DNA of 64,000 nucleotides from Halichondria panicea. Lineage: Eukaryota; Porifera; Demospongiae; Suberitida; Halichondriidae. The notes under the pieces are model-generated. The model had not been told where the DNA came from, searched no databases, and worked only from the letters and a program-made list of their open reading frames with translations. Shown here in pieces: positions 12,086 to 22,800 of this stretch. Each line of letters starts with the position of its first letter. Positions within the stretch are counted from its first letter, which is position 1. The DNA lies in assembly GCF_963675165.1 (NCBI RefSeq), contig NC_087385.1, positions 5,256,412 to 5,320,411 on the forward strand, read 5' to 3'. A program made the position numbers and the translations under genes.

Positions 12086-12205
12086 AGATCCAAGTTGGGA
12101 TGTGTTGGTGTTACGGATATAGAGTTTGGCTACAGGTACACTTAATTGTGTATGTATATTACGCATATAATGTGCATAATTTCGGGATTATGGGCGGTTA
12201 TAAGG

Positions 12206-12354
12206 GTACACTGCATGTAAAAAATGGTGTGTGGTTTTGACGCAAGTGCGTGACTATTGTGGCAATTATCAGGAAAACCGCAAGAAAAAACGCACGTTTG
12301 CCACAATAGCCACGCACTCTGCGTCAAAACCACACATCATTTTTTACAGTGCGC
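12206..12354. mobile_element. fold-back MITE-like element
   Basis: Two arms of about 58 bp are near-perfect inverted copies. The left arm contains tggtttTGACGCAAGTGCGT and ATTGTGGCA; the right arm contains TGCCACAAT and GCGTCAAAACC. About 30 bp separate them. No coding capacity. It is likely a non-autonomous DNA-transposon derivative; no clear target duplication is visible. Confidence 0.6.
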
Positions 12355-12370
12355 ACTATAGCTATATAAG

Positions 12371-12772
12371 AGGTTAGGTAACGGTATGGGTAAGGGTTAG
12401 GGATAGGATTATAGGGCATAAGGTTAGGGGGTTATAGGGTAACAGGCTAGGGGGTCAGGGTAAAGGGTTAGGGTAAGAGATTAGAGTTAGGGTAAAGGGG
12501 TTAGAGTTAGGGTAAAGGGTTAGAGTTAGGGTAAAGGGTTTGAGTTAGGGTAAAGGGTTAGAGTTAGGGTATAAAGGGGTTAGAGTTAGGGTAAAGGGTT
12601 AGAGTTAGGGTAAAGGGGTTAGAGTTAGGGTAAAGGGGTTAGAGTTAGGGTAAAGGGGTTAGGGTTAGGGTAAAGAGTTAGGGTAAAGGGGTTAGTGTTA
12701 GGGGTTAGGTGCATGGGTAAGGTTAGGGTAAAGGGTTAGGGTAATGGGGTTAGAGTTAGGGTAAGGGATTAA
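12371..12772. repeat. interstitial telomere-like array
   Basis: About 400 bp of TTAGGG-like sequence in a higher-order unit of roughly 19-20 bp, TTAGAGTTAGGGTAAAGGGG, with many GTTAGGGTAAAGGG variants. The G-rich strand is the plus strand. TTAGGG is the usual animal telomere repeat; here it is degenerate and internal, flanked by single-copy genes on both sides. Confidence 0.75.
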
Positions 12773-12803
12773 TATAGGTGTTATGCACATTATATACACT
12801 GGC

Positions 12804-13210
12804 ACAGTTAATTGTGCGTAAGTGTGACATTATACACGTTGACTTTATACTGTATAATGTCTAACATGTGTATAACACTGTGTATAACATGTGTATAACG
12901 TGGTATAATTATGCATGTTATGCACATTATACTACTATTTTGAGTGTACAGTTGTGCGGAAGTGTGATATTATACACGTTGACTTTATACTGTATAATGT
13001 CTAACATGTGTATAACACTGTGTATAACGTGGTATAATTATGCATGTTATGCACGTTATACTACTATTTTGAGTGTACAGCTGTGCGGAAGTGTGTTATT
13101 ATATACGTTGATCATATACTGTATAATGTCTAACATGTGTATAAAACTGTGTATAACATGTGTATAACGTGGTATAATTATGCATGTTATGCACATTATA
13201 CTGGTATTGA
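12804..13210. repeat. three tandem copies of a 129-145 bp repeat
   Basis: Copies start at about 12804, 12949 and 13078, each with TTGACTTTATACTGTATAAT-like sequence, ctaacatgtgtataaca and gcatgttatgcac. The second copy lacks one internal tgtataacatg unit, which explains its shorter period. Short open frames inside are repeat artefacts. Confidence 0.8.
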
Positions 13211-13740
13211 AAGAATACTGACTATCAAAACAATGACATCATAACTGAAATAGTAAGACAATGCACGAAACTGATTCACATTATACTTATTATACTAGAT
13301 TATGGTGGTAATTTGTGACTTTATACATCACTCTATGCAATATAACATGTGTATAATGTGTATAGAACCATGTAAAACCTCTATGTGTATAACATCCTAA
13401 AGTATAAATAGTATAAATAGCCAATCCTGCACTGCTCTCGGGTGGGGCTTGAGTGCAGAGAAAAGAGGAGGCTGGGCTCATTTGTTGCAGAGTGCTTCCT
13501 GCACAAGGTGGAGTCACAAGTTGTCCATTCCAATGTTGAAGCAAGGCCAATGCAAAGGTTTTTTAGCAGAGAAGCAGAAATCATCTAGCTTGTCAAAACA
13601 GAACATTTTCAAAAATAAAGCTGTTGCTAAGGCTTGCTGCTTTTATAGATACACTTCTTGCCTGAGGCAGCCAATGAAAAGTGGGATCTAAATCAGTTAG
13701 CACATGTGCATTCGGTTATCAATGGTTATAGTTAGCCTCT

Positions 13741-13889
13741 ACACAGGCTCTCCTTTTTCTGTTCTTTATCACAATCGTTCAATAAGATAAAATACTGTAT
13801 TATTCGTTCAATGAGATAAAATACGGTATTAATTGGAGGAATAAAGAAAGAAATAGACGTAAAGTTAGGAAAAAGGAGAGCCTGTATCG
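13741..13889. mobile_element. small inverted-repeat element
   Basis: A 150-bp segment bounded by ACAGGCTCTCCTTTTT and its reverse complement AAAAAGGAGAGCCTGT. Inside, cgttcaat-agataaaatac is present twice. A MITE-like origin is likely but the target duplication is unclear. Confidence 0.45.
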
Positions 13890-14499
13890 GGAAGTCGCGT
13901 GAGGGTAGAAGGGTGGTAGAAGGGTGAAAATGAGCGTGGGCATACTGAGCTAGAGATGTTGGACTGCCCACGCAGAGGTCTACGACTAGTAAAACTTTGC
14001 CTGCTGCAAGCTGGACATGGACTTGGAACTGGAAGTTTGCAAGCACTATAGCTAGCTCTATACCTTAGGCTTAGCTAGATGATCTACTAGTCTAGATTGT
14101 GTGTTTAGATTCTATCACTATTACCTTTTCTTGTGTCTTTCTACATGCTATAGTAGAATAGCTTAGTCATCATTATCATATAGCAGGTAGCTACTGCCAC
14201 CAGAGCTGGCCACGCTGGTTCTCTGATCTGACTTGCAGCACAGCTTGGTGGTTGTCTCAGTGCAGTACAGTACAGTCTTACTCGGAATGCGTGGGAGAAT
14301 ACCTTACGTCACGATTGTGGGCTACATATCGCCCACGTTCATAAAAATCCTTGTGGATCACGCGATTTCCCAAACCAGGCCTTACGTTTTCTTAACTGTA
14401 CGCCCATTTCTTTCTTTGCTGCCTCACTATGTCTTTCTTATGTTTATGGATGAACAGTGACAACAGCAAGAAAAAGTAAGGCCTGGGAACGAGGCTAGG

Positions 14500-14601
14500 T
14501 TATAGTGTCCCTCATCCCTCGTGATATGGGACACTATAACACATAGATACCTCTAGCCTCGATTCCAGCCCCTCTGGTGAGAGGGGCTGGGATCGAGGCT
14601 A
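14500..14601. repeat. pair of perfect hairpins (MITE-like)
   Basis: Hairpin one (14500-14539) has arms TTATAGTGTCCC and GGGACACTATAA. Hairpin two (14554-14601) has arms TAGCCTCGATTCCAGCCCCT and a near-exact complement. A further cgaggcta lies just upstream near 14490, so the whole may be one composite terminal-inverted-repeat element. Confidence 0.5.
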
Positions 14602-14716
14602 AGATACCTCATGCCCATGTACTATCTATAACGTAGACTTTTGACAAAAGTCTAAATGACCCTTTACCAACTACTAAAAAAGCCAGACACAAAAGCTAGC
14701 CTGTAGCTAGCTGAGT

Positions 14717-15718
14717 ATGCCTCTAGTAAGCAGTATTATTCTTCCCCATGGAGCCATGACACTTGATGGAGGAGCTGCAGCTGGTTGTTCAGCAGCTGCT
14801 GTAGATCGTCTCCACAATCTCCCAGAAACTCTCAAAGAAGATTGTCAGACGTTGTTCAAAGCTTGTCATGAAGCCGCTGAGATAGCGAAGACAACAAAGC
14901 CAGATGTGATTTTCTTGAACACCCCACATGGAATATGTTTGTCGAACTCCCATGCCGTGTACATCAACACAAAAGCTAAAGGAAACGCTGAGTGGAACAA
15001 ACAATGGACCGAATACGATGTATTTGTGGACTTAGACGTGGAATTGGCAAAATCCTTTGCAGCTCACCTTATACAAGATGCCATCCCTGCTGAAGAAATG
15101 AAAGCTTTCTCTTCTTGTGAAGCACCACTCCGGTGGGGAGAAGTTATTCCCCTCTGGTTCGTTAGAGACCTCACTGCATCTGGTGTGAAGGTGGTCATAT
15201 TCAGTAACCCTCTCTCAAGATCAAGACAGTTTTCACTTACTGACATCACCAAAGTAGGTGACTCAATTGCAAAGTTTTTCGATCGCCTTGAACAACGGGT
15301 GTTGTACATTGTGAGTGGTGATCTAGCACACAGTCACCAAACTGAGTGTACCATGCCTCTGTACCTTGCTGACCCTCGATGGAACATGCCTACGTCTGAC
15401 ACAGCTCTACCTTTCGATATTTGTGTTGAGAATTGGGTGAAGGGGATTCCGTATTCTCCTGAAAGCAAGAAAAGACAAACCAAAACAAAGGAGAAGCATT
15501 CAAGCTCGTGGGACTCTGCCGCATGCAGCAATGCTCAAAAGTGGATTTCCGAAGCAGTTGATTTGAAGCAAGAAGCTCTATCATGTGGAATTTACGGATT
15601 TTGTCTTCTTCAAGGAATACTCGCTAATGGATTAAAGAAGAGAAACAATTTTACTGCTCATCTTCTGTGCAGACTAGCCCCAACGTACTATGGAATGGCT
15701 GCAGCAGTTTTTTTGTAG
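14717..15718 (+). CDS. intronless LigB-type (class III) extradiol dioxygenase-like protein
   Basis: One uninterrupted frame encodes 333 residues. Seen: ILPHGAM at the N-terminus (His11), FLNTPHGI (His71), YIVSGDLAHSHQ (201-208), a WVKGIPYSPES region and QEALSCGIYGF (Glu286). Known: in class III extradiol dioxygenases of the LigB superfamily two early His and a late Glu bind the non-haem Fe(II), and a GDLSH-type His acts in catalysis; these candidate residues are all present. The family opens catechol-type rings and also includes MEMO and DOPA dioxygenase relatives, so the substrate is unknown. It is the only complete gene here without introns, and it lies beside the repeat-rich gap. Recent retroposition or transfer from a microbe are both possible. 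A microbial contaminant is unlikely, because spliced animal genes continue on the same strand 156 bp downstream. Confidence 0.72.
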   Translation: MPLVSSIILPHGAMTLDGGAAAGCSAAAVDRLHNLPETLKEDCQTLFKACHEAAEIAKTTKPDVIFLNTPHGICLSNSHAVYINTKAKGNAEWNKQWTEYDVFVDLDVELAKSFAAHLIQDAIPAEEMKAFSSCEAPLRWGEVIPLWFVRDLTASGVKVVIFSNPLSRSRQFSLTDITKVGDSIAKFFDRLEQRVLYIVSGDLAHSHQTECTMPLYLADPRWNMPTSDTALPFDICVENWVKGIPYSPESKKRQTKTKEKHSSSWDSAACSNAQKWISEAVDLKQEALSCGIYGFCLLQGILANGLKKRNNFTAHLLCRLAPTYYGMAAAVFL

Positions 15719-15874
15719 ATTTTGGAACTCAATATTTTACTGAATCCCCCACAAGTCATTATTACTTTATTATCATTATTACTTTATTAATAAGATGATC
15801 TTAACCAAAACTACAAGTAAACAAACAAGAGACAACACAAGTATTTAAATAGCCGTGTAGAGCATCGCATCATC

Positions 15875-17833
15875 ATGGCTTTTAAATGCCCTTTGTTTAA
15901 CTATACTCACGGGGAGAACTATCAGGTTGGTTGTATATTGGGGCGCTTTAAAAGCCTTGTGTGTAGCTAGAGCCTTATGTGTGTCTCCCCCCCCCCCCTA
16001 GAACATTGTCATCAACATTCGTGTGTCAGTGGCTTGCTTCTCTTTGTTAGGAAGGTGAGTTTATTTTTTAAAAGGCTCTTTTATTGGTTTGTTCCTCTAG
16101 TCTGTTCGTGATTGGATTGATATGGCTGTTCAAAAAGTACAAGTTCTACATTCAGGTATGCATTGCATCGTTTATACATTAAAGGAGTCACAGAGATTTT
16201 GATTCTATCCCATACAGAGACTGATATTGTACCTCAGTGTCTCCGCCTTCCTATCTTCTACTGCCTTCATAATGGTGAATCTCTGTGTACAAATAGCGGT
16301 GTCGAAACATCGATTTGTATCGATCAAAATCAAAATCGTATTGTACTGTTTTTCAGTTAATTTCTACAACTGATTCAAAATAATCTCATGCCATACAGGG
16401 AAGGTTTGACTACGATCTGTTTGACAACGATTTGAATCCCGAGGCTGCTCAGAGACTCTGTGTGTTCCAGGGGTTCTGGCTGCTCTACACTGACTGGACT
16501 GTCCTCCTCTCCATCTTCTGTATCACCTTTAACCTCCTCTGGACTGTGTTTACTGAGCTCAAGCTGCCCTGGTTTGAAGCGTAGGTCACTTTCGCTCACA
16601 TTTATTGAGGAGATATGTAAATGTGCTCTTTCTTTTTGTAGGGTTTATTTTTGTGTCATCTTTGCATTGCCTGGTGTCATTAGCTGCATTCCATTCTATG
16701 GTGACTCCTTTGGCCCCTCGGGAGCTTGGTGGTAAGTGTTGCGTCACATAATAATAATTTCACATCCGTTTGCTATGTATGTTTTCAGTTGGATAAGGAG
16801 CAAGAACGATAACTGTACAGAGAATGTGCTTGGAACAGCATTTCAGTTCGGAGTGTGAGTGCAATGTACGATTAATGTCATGTGCTGTAAATCTTATCTC
16901 TATATACAGGTGGTACATTCCTCAGTATGTCTTCATTATTCTCATGTTCATCATGTACACTGCCGTCATTATTAAACTATTGGTGAAGGTCAGTCTTATT
17001 TAGAATACTACTGCCTTGTATTGTGCCACCCCACCCCCTCTCACCCCTGCATCCTGCGTAAATTAGAGCCCACATTTTATTTACTCTCTCTATTCACTTC
17101 ATTCAGACTCGCCCCCGTACGTGGCAGGGGACATATGACCCGACAGTACGGAGGGAGAAGGAGGGACCGAAAGAAGATAGCAAGTCTCTTTTCTGGTACC
17201 CCACTGTCTACTTTGCCGTCAGTCTACTTCCTCTTATTAACAGGTGAGTCACAGTATTATGGCTCTAAGGTTGCTCTGTAGACACTTATTTTGAAAACCA
17301 CTCTTCATTATTATAACACTAGCCATGAAATTCTCTCCTGATTTGTGCAATGATTTGTTCCACATACAGGATTGTAGCCAATGTTGGCCAGGACCCCATC
17401 TTCTCACTGTACGTTCTCCATGTTATTTCATCCCCACTGCAAGGTGAGTAAGTACCCACTCCATCAGTATAATGATACAGATGATCTCTCCCTCCCTCAG
17501 GAGCACTCACTGCCCTGGCTTATGCTCTGGACAAACAGACACTGAGAAGGCTACGCTGGAGTAATATCAAGGTACAGTACACTTTCATTCATTGGCTACT
17601 CTCAAACACAATTGTAGTAGCCCATATCTATGTTTGGTATCCACAAAGTATGTATTGTTAGTATTCACTGCTTTTACTTGTGTACTGTTACCCCCCCCCC
17701 CACACACACACACACACACACGTCCACACACACACACACACACGTCCACACACACACACACACACGTCCACACACACACACACACACGTCCACACACACA
17801 CACACACACGTCCACACACACACACACACACGT

Positions 17834-17919
<86 letters not shown>

Positions 17920-18031
17920 GCAGGCCAGCTTCAGGTATCGCAATATGGATGCAGTTGTGAAAGAGTATCCAGTGGGACCACAAAACGACGAGGGTGAACC
18001 TTTCCTTAAAGGCAGACCCAAACAGACTTAA
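15875..18031 (+). CDS. cAMP-receptor-like seven-transmembrane GPCR
   Basis: Twelve short exons (15875-15925, 16002-16054, 16101-16155, 16218-16274, 16399-16580, 16642-16731, 16789-16854, 16910-16988, 17107-17243, 17370-17443, 17501-17571, 17924-18031) give 340 residues with seven hydrophobic segments. Telling blocks: [18 protein letters not shown] (TM2), [20 protein letters not shown] (TM3), [10 protein letters not shown] in the second extracellular loop, [19 protein letters not shown] (TM5), [18 protein letters not shown] (TM6) and [18 protein letters not shown] (TM7). This matches the Dictyostelium cAR / GPR157-like branch rather than rhodopsin-type receptors. The ligand is unknown. The final intron is mostly a CA minisatellite running straight into the splice acceptor. 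A fake overlapping acceptor near 16195 was rejected because the exon starting at 16218 restores TM2. Confidence 0.82.
17697..17918. repeat. CA microsatellite with 22-bp higher-order repeat
   Basis: A (CA)n tract of about 220 bp in the last intron of the GPCR gene. CGTC interruptions at 17721, 17743, 17765, 17787, 17809 and 17831 are exactly 22 bp apart, showing unit-wise expansion. The tract ends 6 bases before the splice acceptor at 17923. Long Thr-His and Val-Cys open frames here are artefacts. Confidence 0.95.
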
Positions 18032-18333
18032 ACACTGCAAGCTTCTTATTTATTGTGTGTGTCCCCTTTCAATGTGTTTCATTTCTCAGAATGTTTTTAT
18101 CGCAGATCCACAGATTGTGTATATTATCATAATACCATGTGACATTATAACTGTTTATTGCTACTATAAATTATACACAGTCAGCAACTAACACCATGTG
18201 ACATTACATTGTATTCCAGTCTGCTGCTAATGAATAGGGGGTGGGGCTGGTTTCTTCGATAATACGCCGCTAAGGCTATAAGGTCACATCAATCTAGACT
18301 GAGAGAAGAGAATACTGTGCTAGTGAAGCAAAG
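18032..18333. other. intergenic, GPCR to phosphatase
   Basis: 302 bp between two genes on the same strand. It holds the 3' UTR of one and the promoter of the other. I see no further signal. Confidence 0.5.
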
Positions 18334-19641
18334 ATGTCTGAAACACCTGCTGAGATAACTCATGTGATATTTGATCTTGATGGACTGATGATTGGTAAGG
18401 GTAGATAATTATGTTGTAAAACATTATAATACATTTGTCACTATGCAGACACAGAATGCCTGTACACTCAGGAGACTCAGAAGATTGTCTCAAGGTACGG
18501 GAAAACGTACAACTGGACGTTGAAATCGAAACTAATGGGGAGGAAACCGATTGATGGAGCCAAGATCCTCGTCGACGAACTCCAAATCCCGCTCACCCCA
18601 GAGGAGTTTCATTTAGAACTGTATGGTAACCTCATGGATAAGTTTCCAGATGCACCCTTTCTCCCAGGTATGTCTACAAAAAATCATTAATGTATTGTGT
18701 TTTGCAGCTCACTTTGCATTTTGGGACGAAATTAATGGTAAATTACAAAAGATAAGTGATCAGTTTGCTTTGTACCTAGCTAGGACAGAGTAGTGAAGTA
18801 TAGTGGGTATATTTAGAGGGTATAAATGTTCGCGGTTTTCGCTGATTAAGCATGCAAATTTAATATCACATTTAATATCACACTTTTATGCTGCAGAAAG
18901 GCTGCAATTCCGAAAAATAAATCCGTGAAAACCTTTCTAACGGTCATTCCACGAAAGTTTTTTCTCTCGAAATATACCCGCTATATGGTATCCCAAGTAG
19001 TGAGCTGCAAAGGCGGTACCTACCCGAACCGTGATACCTCTAATTAAGCCCAACACTTTTATGTGGTAACTTTTACAGTATAATATGTAGTAGTCTTACG
19101 GTACCATGTAGTGTAAACTTTTACTTGAAGTACAGTAGATAGATCTATATGAAGTCTCTATGTAAACTATCTAGGTGCAGAGCATCTGATAAACCATTTG
19201 TCCTCCTGTGGGATACCAATCGCTATCTGTACCGGGTCATCTGCTAATACTTTTGACTGCAAGATCTCCAAACGCAGAGACTTCTTCTCTAAGTTCTCCC
19301 ACACTGTGTGCTCGGATGACCCAGAGGTGACGCATGGGAAACCAGCCCCAGACATCTACCAGGTGACTGCAAGAAGATTCAAGAGTCCCCCCAAGAGCCC
19401 AGCAAATGTATGGTTTTTGTGACCTGTACCTGTATAAAAGAGAATGTGATTTTCTGTTTGTTTGCAGGTGTTAGTGTTTGAAGATGCACCCAATGGAATG
19501 GAGTCTGCTAAAGCTGCTGGGATGAATGTTGTCATGGTGCCGGACTCAAGAACAGATCCAGCAAAATGTCTTAATGCCGACCGTGTCATTCAGTCACTGG
19601 AACTATTGAACATAACTGAATGGGGTCTGCCCTCATTCTAA
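18334..19641 (+). CDS. PUDP: pseudouridine-5'-phosphatase (HAD hydrolase)
   Basis: Exons 18334-18394, 18449-18667, 19175-19407 and 19468-19641 give 228 residues, the same length as human PUDP. All HAD motifs are intact: I, VIFDLDGLMIDTE (nucleophile and acid/base Asp); II, ICTGSSA; III, THGKPAPDIY (Lys); IV, VFEDAPNGMESA. FFSKFSHTVCSDDPEV and the GLPSF end match human PUDP (FFSLFSHIVLGDDPEV; GLPSY) closely, which separates it from generic HAD phosphatases. It dephosphorylates pseudouridine 5'-monophosphate from RNA turnover, in the cytosol. The second intron has gained a MITE-like element. Confidence 0.92.
18799..18986. mobile_element. MITE-like insertion in PUDP intron 2
   Basis: About 188 bp bounded by TATAGTGGGTATATTT and the inverted AAATATACCCGCTATA. 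Inside, the next stretch (atgttcgcggtttt and cacgaaagtttttt) is also loosely complementary. The ends read TA/TATA, compatible with TA target use as in Tc1/mariner-type elements. No coding capacity. Confidence 0.65.
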
Positions 19642-19869
19642 CCCTTACCTTTGAGTTGTTATAAGGGTGTGGTTTAATTTGCAAACTAAAACTCTTGTTG
19701 ATCTTTTCCATTTCTAATTCCATGGATGAATGCAGTGAATGCTCCTTTGTCAAGAGCAAGAGTCATAATTATAAATATATTCATATCATAGACTACTCTA
19801 GCCAGATCTAGATCTAGTATAATATATAATACAAAGGCTCAGGAGGTACTGTATCTACGGTTCTGCAGC

Positions 19870-22800
19870 ATGAGCTCTGGCCTGGGTCTCAAGCAGCCAG
19901 CCTCCTCCAGCTCTACCTCCCTGGAGCTGAGAGAGAAGCAAGCCAAGATGGCAAGGAAGGAGCAACTGAAGGAATATCAAGAGAGGGAAGCAAGGATTGC
20001 AGATCCAGAGAAACCAAGGACCTCAAAGGTCACTTTTGAGTCTCGGCATGTGCTCACAGATGCAGTTCACAATCTGGATATTGATCAGAGTAAGGCATCT
20101 CTTGCACCTCCTCAGTGTCACCCATGCACAGAAGCACATTTATCAGCCAAGCAGCATATTAAACTATAAAATGTATGCCCGATAGTGGAGAGGTTACTGA
20201 TCCATGTGTGATTAGTGTTTCCGAACAGTTATATGGTGCCAGTGTATACAAAGCTAGCTATTTGTCTGTGGTAGATCTAGCTGAGATCTGTTATACTGCT
20301 ATGCGTTGTGTGTGAGAAATGTTTGACTGTCGTTGTGCAGTGCGTGAGATTCTGGCGAGTGATTCTGCTTCTGCGGACACTGTGAGTGAAGCCACAGGAG
20401 TGAGTCTACTTCATCTGGTGAGTGGGTCTCCAAGGAGACCGTCAACTATGTGTGTGTACGTACATGCAGTCATGTACGTGGGGGGCAATCATAACCAATT
20501 ACCTCAGTGCGTATAACATGTGTTTACATGGGCTGCTCATAGATTGTTTATTTTGGAGCAAGAAGGATATGTTGTTTTCACTCTCCTTGTTAGTTTTGGG
20601 AGTTTGCATTTCGTTATGTAAGCTGACCATTTTCAGTAAGAAATAAACCCCAGACATGACAGCTAGTATATACCGGTAATTACATGTATACACAACATGT
20701 GAAAAAAATAAACTTGAAGTAAATTTATAGGGAAATGAAAATCGAGTTCCTTCCCTGCAGTGTTGCCTCAATAACTATTTGCCTGGTGTTCAATGTCTGC
20801 TAGAGCATGGTGCTAATATCGATATCCAAGACAGTGACCTCTGGACCCCACTGCACGTTGCCACTGCGTGCGGACACACGGAAATCATCCAGCTACTCTT
20901 AGAGGTATGATTTGGACATGTGTGAATTTTCACCAGTTGACCAAATTAATATTAATATTAATTTGGCACTGAAATTTGAGTGATTGCTTGATGTTGCTAG
21001 GTGGTCTGTGGAATGGTTAAGTGGAAATAATTGAGTGTGTTCCCTCACCCCCCCACAGAGCAATGCAGACTGCACTCTGCTCAATGTCGATAGAAATTTT
21101 GCATGTGACAGCTCACGTGATCCGAATGTAAGGGAACTACTAGTGAAGCACATGAGCATTAATGGTAAGTCATACATGTGTCTCTTTGGCAGGATGATAG
21201 CATACATCCCGTGGAAAATCCTGCAGTGATTAGATTATTTGGCCTCACTAGGAAATTCTTCTTGTGAGCCCATGTAATCATCCTGTTGAGTTGGAATATC
21301 CCATCAAACATCAAAACCATGTGCAATATGTCTATAGCTTCTATATGAAGACATAATATTATGGGTTTCTCGATCTCTACTCAGGAATTGAAGAATCTGA
21401 TATGAGGTTCCTCCGCTCAAGTATGGCCATGGCAATGTTGGCAGCCGTCAAAGAGTGCATCGTGCGAATGATAGACCTCAACGTACTCAACCAAAATGGA
21501 GTAGCTCCAGTAAGACTGACCAGTTTGCATAATTGTTATGTTTGTGATGCATATATAACAATACGCTTGTATGATTGTAGTCATGATACCTGCATTCCCC
21601 CTCCCCCTCCTTAGTTGCATTCCCCCCTCCCCCTCCTTAGTTGCATTCCCCCCTCCCCCTCCTTAGTTGCATTCCCCCTCCCCCTCCTTAGTTGCATTCC
21701 CCCTCCCCCTCCTTAGTTGTATTCCCCCTCCCCCTCCTTAGTTGCATTCCCCCTCCCCCTCCTTAGTTGCATTCCCCCCTCCCCCTCCTTACCTGCATTC
21801 CCCCCTCCCCTCCTTAGTTGCATATGGCTGCGGCCAATGGGTACCGAGTGGCAGCCAAGCTACTGCTGGATCTGGGTGGTGCTGATGTGAACCGTGAAGA
21901 TGACCTCGGTTACACATCTCTGCACATCGCAGCCAAGTACAACCAGGTAGGGAAAGTGCTCTATGTATAATTCTATAGTAGCCGCTATAATAGGGGTGAG
22001 TCTGGGTGTGCACATGCCTCTTGTTCTGTGAGTTCTGTTGTGGTTTGTAATTTGGCTGCCAAAGATTTTATTACACCATAATTAAACAATTTCGATGTTC
22101 CATTCCTTCCAATGCTCTATTCCTGTGCGCCATGGAATCTCAAAGACTGGTTTCTTTTCTTTATACCCACAGACGAAGCTTGTCTATCTGTTGCTGTCCA
22201 AAGGAGCTGACCCCTCACTGCAGGGGCCAAAGTTAGAGCTCCCTATTGGTAAGAATATACAATATACATGTACATGAGTCAGTAATCATGCAGCCCCAAA
22301 AATTGTAATTCTTGATCATTTTTGTCAACTAATCAATCTTCTCTAATCTTATAGTTAGATATGCAAAAAGAAGTAGTGACCCTGACGTGATTCGAACACG
22401 CAACCTTCTGATCTGGAGTCAGATGCGCTACCATTGCGCCACAGAGTCATTGTTATTGGTTTAATATCGAACTCTACATTCATCCAATAATTCTCATTTA
22501 CAGACATGACAGATGATGACGAAATCATTGGCCTGTTAGAATTGACAGGGAGTAACGAGGGGAGCCTGATACGTCACTCGATTCTCCCCATCATTGCCCC
22601 CCTCACACCGAGCAGTGTGGACACGGTTAGCGTCGACTTGGAGCAGTTTGAGAGCCCACAAACCACATCAAAATCACTGTGAGTGTAAGCTAGTCACCAG
22701 ACATATCTTCTTAATAATGGCACCATCATTTCTACCACTGGGCAAAAAAACACCAGTTTCAAACATAACATTCAATATCTTGCTCACCCTGTAGTGATCT

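Larger units (their letters stand above)
11133..14716. other. gene-free repeat-rich stretch
   Basis: This is the longest gap in the window, 3.6 kb. I find no open frame with protein-like composition or recognisable domains. It contains AT-rich degenerate repeats, a fold-back element, a telomere-like array, a 130-145 bp tandem repeat, a small inverted-repeat element and two hairpins, each listed separately. The parts between them (about 11133-11720, 13211-13740 and 13890-14490) hold nothing I recognise. Confidence 0.75.

Noticed and set aside
12868-13167. 99-codon frame in the tandem repeat
   Set aside because: Cys/Tyr-rich periodic translation of a satellite; no gene-like start or context.
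11133-14716. Possible retroelement or LTR remains in the large gap
   Set aside because: No reverse transcriptase, capsid-like or integrase-like sequence and no long direct terminal repeats were seen; only small inverted-repeat elements and satellites.
14717-15718. Identification of the intronless gene as MEMO1
   Set aside because: MEMO1 is shorter and lacks the GDLAHSHQ and PYSPES regions in this arrangement; the LigB superfamily call is as far as the sequence allows.
16163-16360. Alternative GPCR exon starting near 16195
   Set aside because: It is open but gives a hydrophilic sequence; the exon 16218-16274 in another frame restores transmembrane helix 2 and both splice phases.
17592-18031. 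Several Thr-His and Cys-Val open frames of 75-151 codons
   Set aside because: They are translations of the CA microsatellite in a GPCR intron, open in all frames by composition only.
21592-21817. Regularly spaced repeats resembling a CRISPR array
   Set aside because: Units are directly adjacent with no spacers and lie in a eukaryotic intron; a minisatellite is the simple explanation.
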